DNA of 64,000 bases, from NCBI GenBank assembly GCA_001643675.2, contig LSRY02000031.1, positions 961,001 to 1,025,000 of the forward strand, in the 5' to 3' direction. Made by a program: the position numbers and the translations under genes. Shown here piece after piece: positions 33,795 to 45,987 of this stretch (positions are counted from its first letter, which is position 1; each line of letters opens with the position of its first letter). The stretch is from Monocercomonoides exilis. Taxonomy: Eukaryota; Preaxostyla; Oxymonadida; Polymastigidae. The notes beneath the pieces were generated by a model that was given only the letters and a program-made list of their open reading frames with translations, did no database searches and was not told where the DNA came from.

Positions 33795-33958
33795 ATAGGT
33801 CTATTTTGTCCAAGTTTGGAAAGGCTTTTTGAAATTCTTTTATTAACACATTATTAATTCTTACAATTATTGCAAACAAACCGCTGATGGAAAATCTGGA
33901 AATTCTTCCGTTGAAATTCAAATTTAAAAATTTTTCATTCCCATTATTCTAACTTTCA
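33795..33958 (-). repeat. 164-bp inverted duplicate, left arm
   Basis: It is near-identical (a few differences) to 39290-39456 in the opposite orientation. Both can be read as the fragment 'MNFNGRISRFSISGLFAIIV' onward, but homology stops abruptly at GGCATAGGTC and GTTAG, so this is a DNA repeat and probably not a protein. The arms enclose 5.3 kb with the surface-protein gene and a Merlin relic. Confidence 0.8.
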
Positions 33959-34472
33959 GATCATGATCCATATAAAATAATTTCATTACAATGTTATTTA
34001 GATGAAATGATGCTTGATCATATTTGACATTGCAGTATTGACCATTTACTTGTTTCTTTTTGAAGAAAGACAAACCGATGAATATTTAAAAGTTAAGTGT
34101 ATGAAAAAATAAACCTTTGAATGTTTTTTTCGCCTTGACAAATTATTTACTAATATGACGCAAGCAGAAATATGTTGTTTCCCATTATTGATCAGATTTA
34201 TAGAATGTATATTAATATGCATTGTTAATAAGTGAATTTTTCAATGTTTTTTCTTTCTTTTTTTATTTTGGAAATCGTTCTTTTCATGTTTCAACAATTG
34301 TGCGTTTGAGTGAATGGCATTGCCATATTTCATTTTTGTTTGCATCAATATTTTTTTCAACGTTCAGACGAGTACAAAAGGATTTCAGCAATATTCTTTT
34401 TCTATGCAAAATATGGATCGATTGTTTGTTTTTTATTCATCATCATCGAACATCGTTGGGTTGTGTTTTAAC
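33959..34472. other. 5' flank of the surface-protein gene
   Basis: AT-rich sequence without recognised coding sequence. It presumably contains the promoter region of the gene beginning at 34473. Confidence 0.4.
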
Positions 34473-37298
34473 ATGAAGCTTACACAACTTTTCAATACGA
34501 TTTATTGACATTTCCTTTTCTTCCACGGATGCAAATGCTCAGCCAATTCTCCACTTTGCAACGATGCGTTTAATGTCGATTATTACAATGTCTTTTTGAA
34601 TTTAGACAACCCATTTTATGAATGCAACGCCACAAATGCAGATGGCCAGAGAGTATGTTATGAATATGATTATTCGAGAACAGTGAGTTGGGTGTTTGAT
34701 CAAACATCAAAAAAAGACTGGCTGAAGGACAAAACGATTTATGTTTCAATGAATGGAAATGATGCATCTCCACTTTGTGGGTCAAATACAACATTTTCTT
34801 GTATTTCAGTGAAGAAGGCGTTTGAGATGTGTGAGATACAGATAAGCTTGGCAATCACGCTGATGGAACGAGATCATGTGAGTGATACAACAACGATTGA
34901 GATTGGGACAAAAAAGATTTCAGTTATTGTGAAGGGAAGTGAAACATGTTTGATTGGAACAGGGGCACTTTCATCATCATCAGGGGCGCTGTTCATTGAA
35001 TCGACAGGCCATCTGGGAATGAGTCATTTGAAGGTTGATTGCAACTCAAATTCAAGTCCTTCGCCGAGTGTGGTTGTGGTATCTGATGGGGGTGGGTCAC
35101 TCTCGTTGGAGGATGTTGTGATCACCACGAGCAAAACAGGAGGGAGCGGAATATCAGCATTTGTGTTTGAAGTAGCGCTGACGCAGCTGAAGATTATTGA
35201 TGTGGAGATCAAAAATATGAAAATGATTCAATCGCTATTTGCAGAACCATCATCAGCAGAATCGTCAACTGGAGAGAGTGTTTTGGCGAATGTGACAATT
35301 CGGAATGTGAATCGGACAACAGGGGATGGAGTGGTAATATCAAAGAATGTGAAGGGAGGAGAAACATTTGTGGTGTGGAACACTTCAATAGAGGGATGTG
35401 AGTGTGCAAATGGGAATGGAGGGGGGATAAAGGTTGAGTTGGAAGCGCCTTCAAGCAAAACTCGGATTGGAACATCAACATCGCACAGCAGAGAGACAAC
35501 ACAATTCAACAAAACAAAGTGCAGCGGATATGGAGGAGGGGTGATGCTGTGGCTGGCAGATAATTCATTTGATTTTGCGATATCATCAGTGAGTTTTGTT
35601 GGTTGCAGTGCAACACTGGGAGGGAAAGATGTGTTTGTGAATGGGAGTGGAATGGTGAGTGGGACAATAACAACCACAAAGCTGAATGTTGGACACAATC
35701 CATCTGTTTATGATGAGCTGATGGGATATGACCGGAATGAAGGAGGAATGGGAATATTCCCATTGAATGTGTTTTTGGAAGCGTTTTCAGGAGCAGCACA
35801 TGTGGGGATAGAGGTGAATGGGTATGGAGGATATGACTCGTGGTTTTGTGGGTTTGGGTATTTTCCATGCAAAACGATCGCAAAGGCAGCCCAAAACAGA
35901 TTCAGCTCAGCAAAGAAGAACATTGCGTTGAATTCAGGGTTTGAGCTGGGAGAAGTTGTGTTGATGGAGGGAACATATGAATGGGAGGTGTATTGTGAGA
36001 TTAACAAGACGAATGTGAATGTGAGGGTACCGAGTGGAATGACATCTTCGTATTTGATAAATGTTCAGAGTGCAAGCTCAATCAAGAACATTGGGCTCCA
36101 AATTCCATTTCTGTTATCGAGTGCAACATTACTTATTGGCTTGATCAGCTCATCACTCACACTCACAGACTGTTCAGTTGCTCATTTGTCAGAGAGCACA
36201 TCAAGTTTGTCCTTTGGATATAGCATTGTGAATGCACAGAGTGGGAATCTGAAAATGGAACGATTTGTGATGGAGTAAGGGTTGACATTCAATGATCATT
36301 CAGCAATTGAATTATGTGAAGAATCAGATGTGACAAATGTTGAAAAAAGAATGTTAAATTTCATATGTGAGGGAGATGTTGAGAGCGTTGGAGGGAAAGC
36401 GAGAGTGGATATGAAAGAGATGGGAGTTGAGAATGTGACATTGTTGTTAGAGGTGTGTGTGATTGGGATGGAAGAAGCTGAGCAAGAGGCGAGCGTGCTG
36501 AACAGTTCATTCGGAAAGTGTGTGAATTCGGCTGATGAGGGAAGCGTGATGCAGATCAGGAATTCCAAGGATGTGAGGACTGAGAATTGTGTATTTGATG
36601 GAGAAAAAGAAATTGAGTTTGTCAATGAAGAAAACAATAGAAAAGAGGGATTATGCAAATGGAATGGGCCATTGGTTGATATTGAAAATAGCAATGTGGT
36701 GATGAGGGAAACAACAGTTGTGAAGAGCAAGGAAGGAGGATTGTGCGTGAGTGGAGGAAGTGTGAAGATTGAGAAAGGAGAATTTGAGAACAACAATCCA
36801 TCTATTGAGGGATATCCATCTGCCAGAAGGAATGTGATTTGTGAAGTGAATTACGAAATGAATGTTGTGAGCGTGAAAGGAGGAGATGGGCTGAAAGATA
36901 ACTCATCGCTTTGGATTTTGGATGAAGGATGTCAATTGGGAGAGATTGCATCAGAAAGAGATTCATCATTTTTCATCCCCATTTTGGAAGAGGTGAAGAA
37001 TATTTCTCAGCCAAATGGAAATGTGGAGTTGATAATTCGTGGGAAGCTGCTTCTTCCGTGTGATTTATCGCTGAGATTGAACATGAAAGAAGGGGATATT
37101 GAACTTCCATGCACGAGCACCATTGAAGAAAATGATTTCATATTAGAGAAGGAGGTGCTTTCGGTTATCTCATCTGAAGTGTTGAAAGAGATGGAAAAGA
37201 AAACAGAAGTGATTGTATGCATTCTGTATGGAAAAGCCAAAACATATTGTTCCAATGGAATTGCGGCAATTAACTATTCGGAAAAAATCAACAATTAA
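34473..37298 (+). pseudogene. large beta-helix surface protein gene with two in-frame stops
   Basis: One frame runs 942 codons from ATG 34473 (MKLTQLFNTIY) to TAA 37296, interrupted only by TGA at 34506 and TAA at 36276. After the TGA come HFLFFHGCKCSANSPLCND and a Cys-containing N-terminal domain. Two modules carry the motif G-x-D ... CG ... C-x-(T/S)(I/V): 'VSMNGNDASPLCGSNTTFSC' near 34740, and GGYDSWFCGFGYFPCKTIAK near 35825. The rest is rich in short beta-strands with NGGGI, GSGISAF and VEGCE-like rungs, which is the pattern of pectin-lyase-fold extracellular proteins common in oxymonad genomes. No C-terminal membrane segment is seen. No frameshift has accumulated over 2.8 kb, so the gene is either very recently dead or the stops are read through. 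The many Ser/Pro-rich minus-strand frames are shadows. Confidence 0.72.
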
Positions 37299-37694
37299 AA
37301 TGAAAGAAGGAAATGTTGCAACTTCAAAATAAGATCGAAAAAATATTTTTCAATTTAAATTGATGCAATAACATATTTGATAGAAATATTTTTACTCTTG
37401 GAGCAGTATTTTCAATGGAAAATGATGTGAAAATTTATTGAAATGACATCCTAATAATAAATACATGGAATGAAAATTTACAAAATCAGTGGCTTTTCCA
37501 GGGTTCCAACAGTTTTGTTACGCATATCGCTCCGAAGAAATTTACGGTTTGATGATTGGTCTATTTGTTTTAATCTCTTGTTGAACTTAATTTCAGAGTA
37601 ACTTATTCTTTTTTGGATATAGTCTTTTGCACTATTTCTACAAAGCAATGAACCTTTTGTGTTCATATATTTTGCGATGTGAATGTTGTATTTG
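37299..37694. other. 3' flank of the surface-protein gene
   Basis: AT-rich sequence; no feature is recognised. Confidence 0.4.
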
Positions 37695-38960
37695 TAAAAT
37701 TTTCATTTCATTTCATTTTTAACACATTTTCTATTTTTTCTATCAATTTCTTCTAACTCATTTGTTTTGGTTATTTCTTTTTCTTTATTTTCCACAATCG
37801 CCAGATTTTCCTCATCCTCTTCTTCCTCCTCCTCCTCCTCATCCTCATCTTCCTTTCCTTCCACCTATTCAATTTCTTCCCCTGATTCTTACTCAACTTT
37901 TTCTTTGGTTTCATCCTCCACATCTTCCTCATTTTGTTCATTCCCTATCACCTCTCTTTTTTCAATTTCAAATGAATATTCATCATCTTCGGATTCGTTT
38001 TCTTCTTCATCGTTGTGTATTTCGTTGCTTTCTTTTTCATTTTCGATTTCCTTGTTTTGGGAATATCTTTTTTCTATTGGGCAGTGTTCTTTTGTATTTT
38101 TTCTTTTCTCAATGCAACTTTCGTTTTTGTCTTTCAACATTTCAATTCGAAATCGTTTTTCTTTCTTCAGGAGTATAACGAGATCATTTTCGTCGAAAAA
38201 CACACATTCCTTTTGAGCTTTTTCACCTACAGATTTCTTCAAATCGTAGAGTTGTTGAATTTTTTTCTTTTCTTTTTGAAATGTTAGATTAATATCTTTT
38301 TCTTATTCTTCGTCCGTAATCAAAAATGCTTTCAGCACCTTCTCGTTTGTGTTTGCCAAGTCGTAGATGAATTTTTATAAGTTCGCTTTGTTGTTAAATC
38401 TATTAACAAATTCATAAATGAATTCTTTTTTTCTTTGTAAATGTCCGTCCTCTAATTGGAATATGGTGTTTAATGATAGACCATATTAATTCAATTGTTT
38501 GTGTGAAAACACGTTTGTTTTCAAGGTTGAATAAAATTATCTGAATGGTTCACACTTTCAAGTTCGAATCCTTCCTTTGTTATTCCAATATATGCAGATC
38601 ATTTGTCAGAATAAATATGCGAACTGTGATGAATATGCTTGTTAACACATTTTGTTACAGTTTCTTCTGTTCGATCTGGAAAAAATTCTATTCTTAATTT
38701 TTGGACCAAATTTCCTTTTTTTCTTTAAATCACTACCCATTTCCAATGTTAGGGTCCTTATTCTTCCCACGTTGTTCTTGCTTTTTGACATTAGAGAATC
38801 GAAAATTTCCACTTCTCTGTTTTCTCCAATTTTTACTGTTTTATTGATTTCTTTGAAAATACAAATCCTTCTCAAGAGTTCATTGAACTTAATAAATGAA
38901 GCTTTCGATATTTTTGTTTCTTTGACTGTTTCAAAAATTGAATGTTCGTACCAAAAAGAG
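37695..38960 (-). pseudogene. Merlin (IS1595-like) transposase relic b with acidic tail
   Basis: On the minus strand: first Asp motif degraded in 'VEIFDSLMSKSKNNVGRIR' (about 38800), second in 'HIYSDK' followed by TGA where Trp is expected and then SAYIGITKEGFELESVNHSDNF (about 38530-38620, quoted in two parts), then FTQTIELIWSIIKHHIPI with the Glu (about 38450-38500). Next come FVNRFNNKANL and NEKVLKAFLITDEE, a TAA, then Lys/Glu-rich sequence and a long Glu/Asp tract to about 37700, broken by one TAA and one TAG but no frameshift. It is a dead copy; the acidic tail parallels relics a and c. The Ser/Pro-rich plus-strand frames at 37762-38216 are shadows. Confidence 0.72.
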
Positions 38961-39289
38961 TGTTATAAGCACATAACTTCTAAAGGTTGTAATTTTATTG
39001 TTTCAATTATTGAATTCAAATCCGATTCTCTTCTTTTCCTCATTTTGTTCACAAAGAACTATTTCTTCCAACATTCCTCCACTTTTTCAAAAGCATTTGT
39101 CTTATGCCGTTACAACATCTTATGTTATCTTTGACTATTCCAGTTTTCATTTGTGGCTCAAGAGAAAATTTATCAGAACCTTTTGAAGAAATTTAAAATT
39201 CCGTAAATGTTGGAATTATATTATGTTCCTTGTTAGTGATCATCTTAAATTTTAATAATTATAATCAATAAACTTTAAAAAATGTGATC
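38961..39289. other. upstream end of Merlin relic b and AT-rich spacer
   Basis: Possible degraded N-terminal transposase sequence on the minus strand, too broken to place, then AT-rich sequence. Confidence 0.35.
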
Positions 39290-39456
39290 ATAAAGTTAGA
39301 ATAATGGGAATGAAAAATTTTTAAATTTGAATTTCAACGGAAGAATTTCCAGATTTTCCATCAGCGGTTTGTTTGCAATAATTGTAAGAATTAATAATAT
39401 GTTAATAAAAGAATTTCAAAAAGCCTTTCCAAACTTGTACAAAATAGACCTATGCC
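39290..39456 (+). repeat. inverted duplicate, right arm
   Basis: Counterpart of 33795-33958. It begins GTTAGAATAATGGGAATGAA and ends at ...ATAGACCTATGCC, after which the two loci diverge completely. Confidence 0.8.
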
Positions 39457-40222
39457 AGAAATACAAAAGAAGAAGAAGGAGAAAGAAGAACTGGAGCTCA
39501 GGAAAATGGAGAAAATGGCGAAGAAGATTGAGGAAAAAGACAAGAATCTGTTTAGCAGCATCCAAGGAATACTTCAACCACACCTCGAAACAGGCACACA
39601 GATTAACCAGAAAGAGAACAAAATGGCCAGCGAGGCACAACAAGAGGAGAAAGAAAGCAAAATGCCAATTTAGACAAGAGAGCGGAAATTGAACTGCATG
39701 ATGAATGACCTCTAAAATTCTGAATTGGAAGATTTGAGCGATGAACAGGATGTACTCTGCAGATATGTTCGTATCAAATGCGAGGAAAATGGAAAATTTG
39801 TGTGGAAGACGAGGAAAGTGCCTGTTAATGCAGCAGTCGACGCAAGGCAGACAAGAACGCTTTTGGATTTGATGAGTGTGCTGAAGAGTGGGCTGAGGCA
39901 TATCCGGGCAGACATGTTAAGAGGAAGAGTGATGAAGCAGAAAGACTGGTGGCCGTTCATAGAGGAAGCTGAAGAAACACACAGAAAGAGAAAAAGGATC
40001 AGGGAAAGGATCACATCAATTGTTTCAGAAGAAAAAGGAACAAGAACATTCAGCCAGAGATGCACACCACGTGTGCACAGATGCTCACGAGGTTGCTCAT
40101 CATTTGCTCCTCTTTCAGACGAGTATGTTCAATGCGAGTGGAACAACGTGTGGTTGGAGATGATTAAAGTTGAGAAGTTGCAGATGAAGGAGAAAAGTTC
40201 GATGAGGTGCATTTCATGTTAA
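39457..40222 (+). pseudogene. coiled-coil gene fragment, family unknown
   Basis: Two plus-strand frames follow each other: a Lys/Glu-rich coiled coil ('ELRKMEKMAKKIEEKDKN', then 'SSIQGILQPHLETGTQ') at about 39466-39672, and after stops 'LEDLSDEQDVLCRYVRIKC', 'KTRKVPVNAAVDARQTRTLL' and 'DWWPFIEEAEETHRKRKR' at 39725-40222. The GC content is above the surroundings. The composition is protein-like, but I recognise no domain. It is probably the remnant of a gene truncated by the repeat immediately to its left. Confidence 0.35.
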
Positions 40223-41190
40223 GCACATGTATTTCATAATGATGAAAAAAAGTTGATTGTTTCAATAAAAAAGAAGGGCTTGTATGGAAGCAACAACATT
40301 GTTGGAAATAATAGCTTAGCAAAGAAAACAAAAAGATTTTCTTTCATATTAACTTATAATTGTTAACTTACAATGATAAAATTTTTCCAATAAACCTTTT
40401 TCAGTCAAAGTTTCATTCTTTTTAAAGATATTTCTTAAGTTATCATAAACACATGCAATATTTTCTAATCATTTGCGATAAATTTCTATTGCAGATAATA
40501 TCACACTCTTTTGAAAGAAGATTAGAAAAACTGTTGGTAATAAATAATGTGAAGCTTATTTTTTCAATAAAACATACTGAAATCAATTTGGGAAAAAAAT
40601 TAACAACAATGTTGTTCACTTTCACATTGTACAGTAAAATTAAAAGAGTAATTCCATAGATAAAGATTAGAAAGAAGAAAAATCAAGGTTTATTTGTTCG
40701 AATGATTTAGTTTTTTAAATAGAATTTTCTTTGTTCATTGAATGACAAATGAAATCAAGGAAGTTACTGTCTGTTGATATTCATTAAAATGAGGAAGAAT
40801 AATACACAAAAGGGAAAAATAATTTTTATTTGAATAATGATTATGGTGATTGAAATCAAAAACTTAATTTTTTTTTGGACAGATTAGGCTTTTCAAAATG
40901 ATTTTTCAAAAAATATAACCCACATATATTAAGCTCTGTGATTTTATTCGATGGGAAATGAATGAAAAATATGCCAAAAATGTTCTTGCATACAAAAACA
41001 TGTGTAATTATTTATGAGATTATAAAATCGTTCGATGATTGATTAAAATAAAATATTAAAAAATTAAAATAATTTTATTAATAAAAAACACTGAAATAAA
41101 CTGATTTCGAATATAAGTTGTTAATGTGAAAGATGTGATATCAAAAACACATAAAAATCATTTTTTAACAACAACATATACATAATATTT
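40223..41190. other. AT-rich spacer
   Basis: No gene is recognised. A degraded miniature-element right end (TGATTTTTCAAAAAATATAACCC) may lie at about 40900-40923. Confidence 0.45.
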
Positions 41191-41502
41191 ATTTGAAAAC
41201 CTTAAATTTTTATTTCATTTTTTTCCAGAATGAATCCAATTTGCATGCCAAAAACATTTTTCCTGTTTTGTTATTTTTTTCAGTTCTTAAATATTTTGTG
41301 TTCATTTTTCATATCTTTTTTCCATTTATCTCTTTCAAAAAAAAAAAAAAAAAAAAACAAAGAATTAATAAAAAGCAAAAGAATCATTCGTTTTCTTGTT
41401 TTAACAATCGGCACATGCACTATTGGATCACTTTCATTGCTATTCATCGGAAGAATTTGCAGCGTTGCGCACTCTGTTGAGTTCAAAATCATCAAAATAA
41501 AA

Positions 41503-41990
41503 ATGTATTTCTTTTTTTCACATTTATCCTCTTTTGCTGTTCCAAGCACCTCGCTTATCGGATATTTTCGAAATAGAAACTATAATTTTCCTGGAACTGA
41601 AAATCATTATTCAAATCTCGGTAAACAAAACGTTACAGAACATGAACAGAATACATTCACTTGGTGCGAGTGGAGTGGATCAAACTTAACAAAAAACAAT
41701 AACTCAAATTTTGACAGAGTACCAAGTGATGGAGCTTTGTGCATGTACAGTCAATCAAACACCTCTGTGTCTGTTTCTCATTGCTCTTTTAGTAACTACG
41801 ATGCTCATTATTGAGGCAGCGGAATTATGTGTGATGAAATCAGTTCGGTTGAGAGAGAACACTGTTCTTTTTAAAATTCTTGCAAAGGAAAAAATCGATG
41901 TGGAGAAGAAATGAATATGTAATGAATTGAATCATGTACCAGAATTAGAGAATGTGAATTTCAGAATTGTGAAGCAAAAGAACGATAAGG
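41503..41990 (+). pseudogene. 5' fragment of a beta-helix surface protein gene
   Basis: From ATG 41503 (MYFFFSHLSSFAVPSTS, signal-like) the frame reads 'YFRNRNYNFPGTENHYSN', FTWCEWSGSNLT, 'DGALCMYSQSNTSVSVSHCS', then TGA at 41812, GSGIMCDEISSVEREHCSF, TAA, NSCKGKNRCGEE. CxW and CSF rungs with a G-rich strand resemble the minus-strand gene at 6150-7490. The in-frame stops, and the lack of any C-terminal continuation, mark it as a pseudogene or as a first exon of a decayed gene. The upstream open frame from 41230 includes a long K tract and is probably not part of the protein. Confidence 0.45.
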
Positions 41991-41999
41991 AGTGCTTTA

Positions 42000-44410
42000 T
42001 CTTAATTTTTTTTTTCGTTTCAGAAGCAAACTGTATTGGAGAAGAAGATAGAAGAAGAAATAATTAAAAAGAAGAAGAAAGAGAAGCATCCACTCTTTTT
42101 CCTTTTTTCACTTCTGTCAAATTCTTTCCTCCTGAACTGCTGCTTTGAGTCATTCTCAGCTAAACCCAGTTCACTTTATTTTTTCTTATTTTTTTTCATG
42201 GCATATTTCGTTCAAATGAGGTTGTTCATTTTAAAAGCTTCTTTCTCCTTTTCCTTTTGCTCCTCTTTTGCCTGCACTGCTTCCTGCAACACCTACTTCG
42301 TGATCTCATTGAGTTAAATGCAATTGGTCAATGTTCGCTATTGCAATGTTTATTCAACAGTCTCCGAAAGGTGACCAACAGGCTTCCTCGCCAGTCCCAA
42401 AATAAACTGATTCTCCTTATTTCTCACTTTTTCGAGAAGTGTTCGGATCTTCAAAAGTCCTGTGGTTATTCGAATACCTCATGATTTCACCATGCGCTCA
42501 ATGACACTCACTCTCGGTGGTAGCTTATAGATGCTTGGTTGGTGCGGAGCAATTGCCAGTGAAGAGGAAGAGGAAGATTTAGAAGGCACAGAATTAGAAG
42601 AAAAAGGAATCCCTTTTGTTTTTCTCAATGAAAGTGCTGTATAGATTGTGAAGAATCGGAGGAGTGATCATCAATGCTGTCTGAGAAAAGCAGGAGGCAA
42701 CACAAACAGAAGAAGAAGAAGAATTAGCATTTACAGAAAATGAACGACGGGCTGAGGAGATACAATGATACGAAAAGATGTTTTTTTCTTCTGAATTTGC
42801 ATAAACCCCATTCACTATGGAAAAAGAAGAAGAATTATGAATTGCAATTAAAGAATTCAAGATCGAAAAAAGAAAAAATCGTATTTCTGATATTGCACTG
42901 AAGTGAAATGTCCATAATTTGTGCAGCTGTCATTGCATGCAGCTCCAAAACATACATTCATACACACACACACATTTCAATCATACCACAATTTTTCCTT
43001 TGATCGACTGAATAGTCGAAATCTGCGACTTGATCAGCGGATAGCTCTTTTTCCAGTCAAACAAGATGCCTCTCTTCTCTCTTTTTTCATACGCCCTCTG
43101 CTGCAGAGCTAGAAGTTGTTCCACACGTGGACATGCCAGGCATTCCAGCTTCCGCTCCAAACTCCAACCCTCCACACTCCCATAAACAAATTCGCTAATG
43201 CGATATCAAACACAGCTTGCGAGGCAAATGAAAAGGAGGAAACTGGAATTTTTGTCTTTTTCTCATTTACAAGCAGCTCTGCGTCTTTCTTTGCGATAAA
43301 GCCTTCGCCTGCCAGAAGCGCTTGCGGCACAGTCTCCATATGAGTGATACCTTCTGTCCATCACTTCCTTCTCTTAACTGCTCCTCCTCCAACATTCTCG
43401 TTCATCTCATTCATTGAGATGTTTCTGCTTTCCAGCTTGATTGGAATCCTCACAAAATAACCTATTTACATCAGCTGATGGAAGCTCCGGTATATTGTCT
43501 GCTTTCCACACTCCTGCACAATCCCTCTCGTGATAGAATATTCAAACAGAGGGAAATAAGTCGCCTTCGCATTCAGACGCTTTTCATCGGTCAGAACGAG
43601 CCTGTAGTCGATGCTCGTCCAACCTTCGTTCCGCAGCACTATCGACTGCATTTGTGTATCCACCTCTCCGATGGGCACCTACACCAGAAAGTGCATCTCC
43701 GTCATCTTTGCACCTCGTCCACTCTTTTATGAAACATGCGCATCAGTTGGACTCAGCGAATGGCATACGATCTTCAAAATGTCTTGCTTCCACGTTGAGC
43801 AGCACCTAAATAGAGATTCAAACGAAGCAGATTCTGCAACAGACTCAAAAAGGTTTCTGTGTAGTGCAGGCCATCGTAGCTGTTGAATGTCTCATTAGCA
43901 GGTGAAAGCTCGTTTGCAAAAGTGTGGTTCATTTGACTCTTGGAAAGATCTTTTCACGCAATCACCTTCTCCGTGTTATGGATGTGAACATCCACAACAG
44001 CTTCATATGGAATTATCCCCAATCCAGTCGCTCCTCATAATGCAGTTTCGTTGTGTTTGAATTGTATTCATAACATTTCTCCGTTTTCTAACTCTTCTTC
44101 CAGACCCTGTAACAATAAAGAAGAAGCAGGAGAAATTCAAACAGATTGAAATGGATCGTAAATACCTCTGTCAGCGTTGAATTTCTCTGGACAATATTTT
44201 CTTTTCTCTTTGTCATTTCAATCACACGCACAACACGGAAAGTGTGCATGAACGAAGTAAAGAGAGGAAAAACACTTTGATTCTTTTTTATGATTTTGCT
44301 GAAATGACATCGCTTTTCGGTTGCGAAGACACAACATGCAGAGCAGTTGAAGGAAAAGCCGAAAGAGAAGTTGAAGCAGAAGAAGAAAAAGCAGAAGGAG
44401 AGGAACTTCA
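42000..44410 (-). pseudogene. decayed gene island, possible ASH-like pieces
   Basis: A GC-richer block. Minus-strand pieces read 'SIVLRNEGWTSIDYRLVLTD' (about 43600), TYFPLFEYSITRGIVQECGK (about 43530), 'GEGFIAKKDAELLVNEKKTK' (about 43290) and SFASQAVFDIALANLFMGV (about 43200), separated by stops. The first piece resembles a strand pair of the immunoglobulin-like ASH/HYDIN domains of ciliary proteins, but this is weak. Plus-strand frames here are mostly shadows, except perhaps the Lys/Glu-rich piece at 44244-44429. It could be a multi-exon gene or a pseudogene. Confidence 0.3.
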
Positions 44411-44444
44411 AGAGAAAGATGAAAGATAAAAAAAAGGAGGAGGT

Positions 44445-44706
44445 AGAAGAAATGAATAATCAAAGTTTATTCCACGTTTTTCAAAAATGTGAACAATTGA
44501 ATTTATCAAAAAAAATTTTTTGTTTCATTGATGTTTTGAAATCTTTTGTTTGTATTGAGTTGAAAATAGAAATTGTTGTATTTGATGTGCAAATTGGGTG
44601 CAAACATTATTTTGACCTCAAAATTTTATATAAACCCTTTTTATTGAAACTTTGTGAAGCTTATTCCGAGCTAAGCAAAGGTTTGAAACTAAAAATAAGA
44701 AAATAA
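44445..44706 (+). other. short open frame of unknown nature
   Basis: An 84-codon stretch (MNNQSLFHVFQKCEQLN ... LSKGLKLKIRK) with ordinary amino-acid composition, unlike the surrounding AT noise. No motif is recognised; it may be an isolated exon or relic. Confidence 0.25.
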
Positions 44707-45583
44707 AAAAAATTATCATAATTATTTACAACTTTCTGTTATTTAATATTTCAAAAGTTTTTTGTTCATAAAAATTGTTATTTTTTTTTTATAAAAGTAC
44801 CCATATCAAAGACTTGCTGAATGTGAAGCGATTATTTCATACCGAACGTTTAAAGCCACAGCATCAGCATTCCACATTCCAATATTATTATTTTAACTTG
44901 TTTTTAACTTTTTCAATTAAATTTTTGATCTTTTCTTCTCATTTCACTGTTTTTGCTTAAAACACGGTTTTCGGAATAAATAAGAATTTGTGTGAATTTT
45001 TAAGTTAATAAAAAATTAAAACAAGGTGTTATTTATTGTATATATTTTTGTTAAATTCTGAAATGAAAAAGGATTGTTCAAGAATTTGAAGCGAAATTGT
45101 GGGACATATGAAATTTTTGATCTGAAAATTGTTCGTTATCAACAAATGTTCAGTTGTTTTTTCTTAAAGATATCAATTCATAACAAATTTATTATCATTT
45201 TGTTTCAAAGAATGAAAAAACAAAAGTTCATTTATTTTGGAAATCATGTTTTTTTGAAAAATGTGTGAAATGAGAAAAAATGTTAAAAAAACAAGTTGAG
45301 AAAGTGTTAAACAAATAAATCATATAAAAAAGAAACGATATATTATGACCCGAAAGCTTAAAACTTCCGATTAAAAATATTCGCTGGAAAAGCAGCAAGT
45401 CAATGATCAAAACAAAAAATTATAATCATCCTCGATCTTTTTGTGAAACATGAAATATTGAAAAAAAATACAGAATAAGGAAATTAAAACATTTCAAACA
45501 TTTCTGGTTATTTTTTATTTTTCGCAGGCTTGTGTAAAGCTAAAAGCATGGCAAAAAAGAAAAAGGTCTAAACAAATATAATA
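44707..45583. other. AT-rich spacer
   Basis: No gene is recognised. Confidence 0.45.
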
Positions 45584-45605
45584 GGTCAAGATAAAATCAT
45601 TACCC
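45584..45605 (+). repeat. solo right end of the pogo-like element
   Basis: GGTCAAGATAAAATCATTAC followed by CC and TA matches the right inverted repeat of the 24492-26485 element. No left end was found within the expected distance, so this is a relic or the end of a deleted copy. Confidence 0.6.
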
Positions 45606-45987
45606 TAATATTTAAATGAAATATTATTTGAAAGAAATTGATAAGTCTGAAGACTGAGGATGTGTAAATTTGAATTGCAATAGAAAAATATTGACATAAA
45701 TGTTCTAAATAAAAATCTATCAATGTTTAATTCACTATTTTGTTGTATCGGAATGTGATTTTGTTGAAATAATTCATTGTTCATTTGTTCTTTGTGAATA
45801 AACGTTAAAAAAATGAATATCCGTTTTGACAATCGTTCATTTTTTATAGAAAATACAAAAATTCAGAGACAACATATTTGATAATAATTGTTGATTAAAA
45901 GTTTTACAGTGTCATTTAAAAGAAATTTTTTCAAGCTTTTGATAAGTTCAAATAATAATCAGGAGAACATTTTCACAATTTATTCAA

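Noticed and set aside
35228..35883. Minus-strand frames opposite the surface-protein gene
   Set aside because: They overlap a 942-codon frame with clear repeat motifs and have shadow-like composition.
37762..38216. Ser- and Pro/His-rich plus-strand frames
   Set aside because: Antisense shadow of the Glu/Asp tail of Merlin relic b.
41230..41502. Upstream extension of the 41503 open frame
   Set aside because: It runs through an A tract giving poly-Lys and has no signal-peptide character; the ATG at 41503 gives a better N-terminus.
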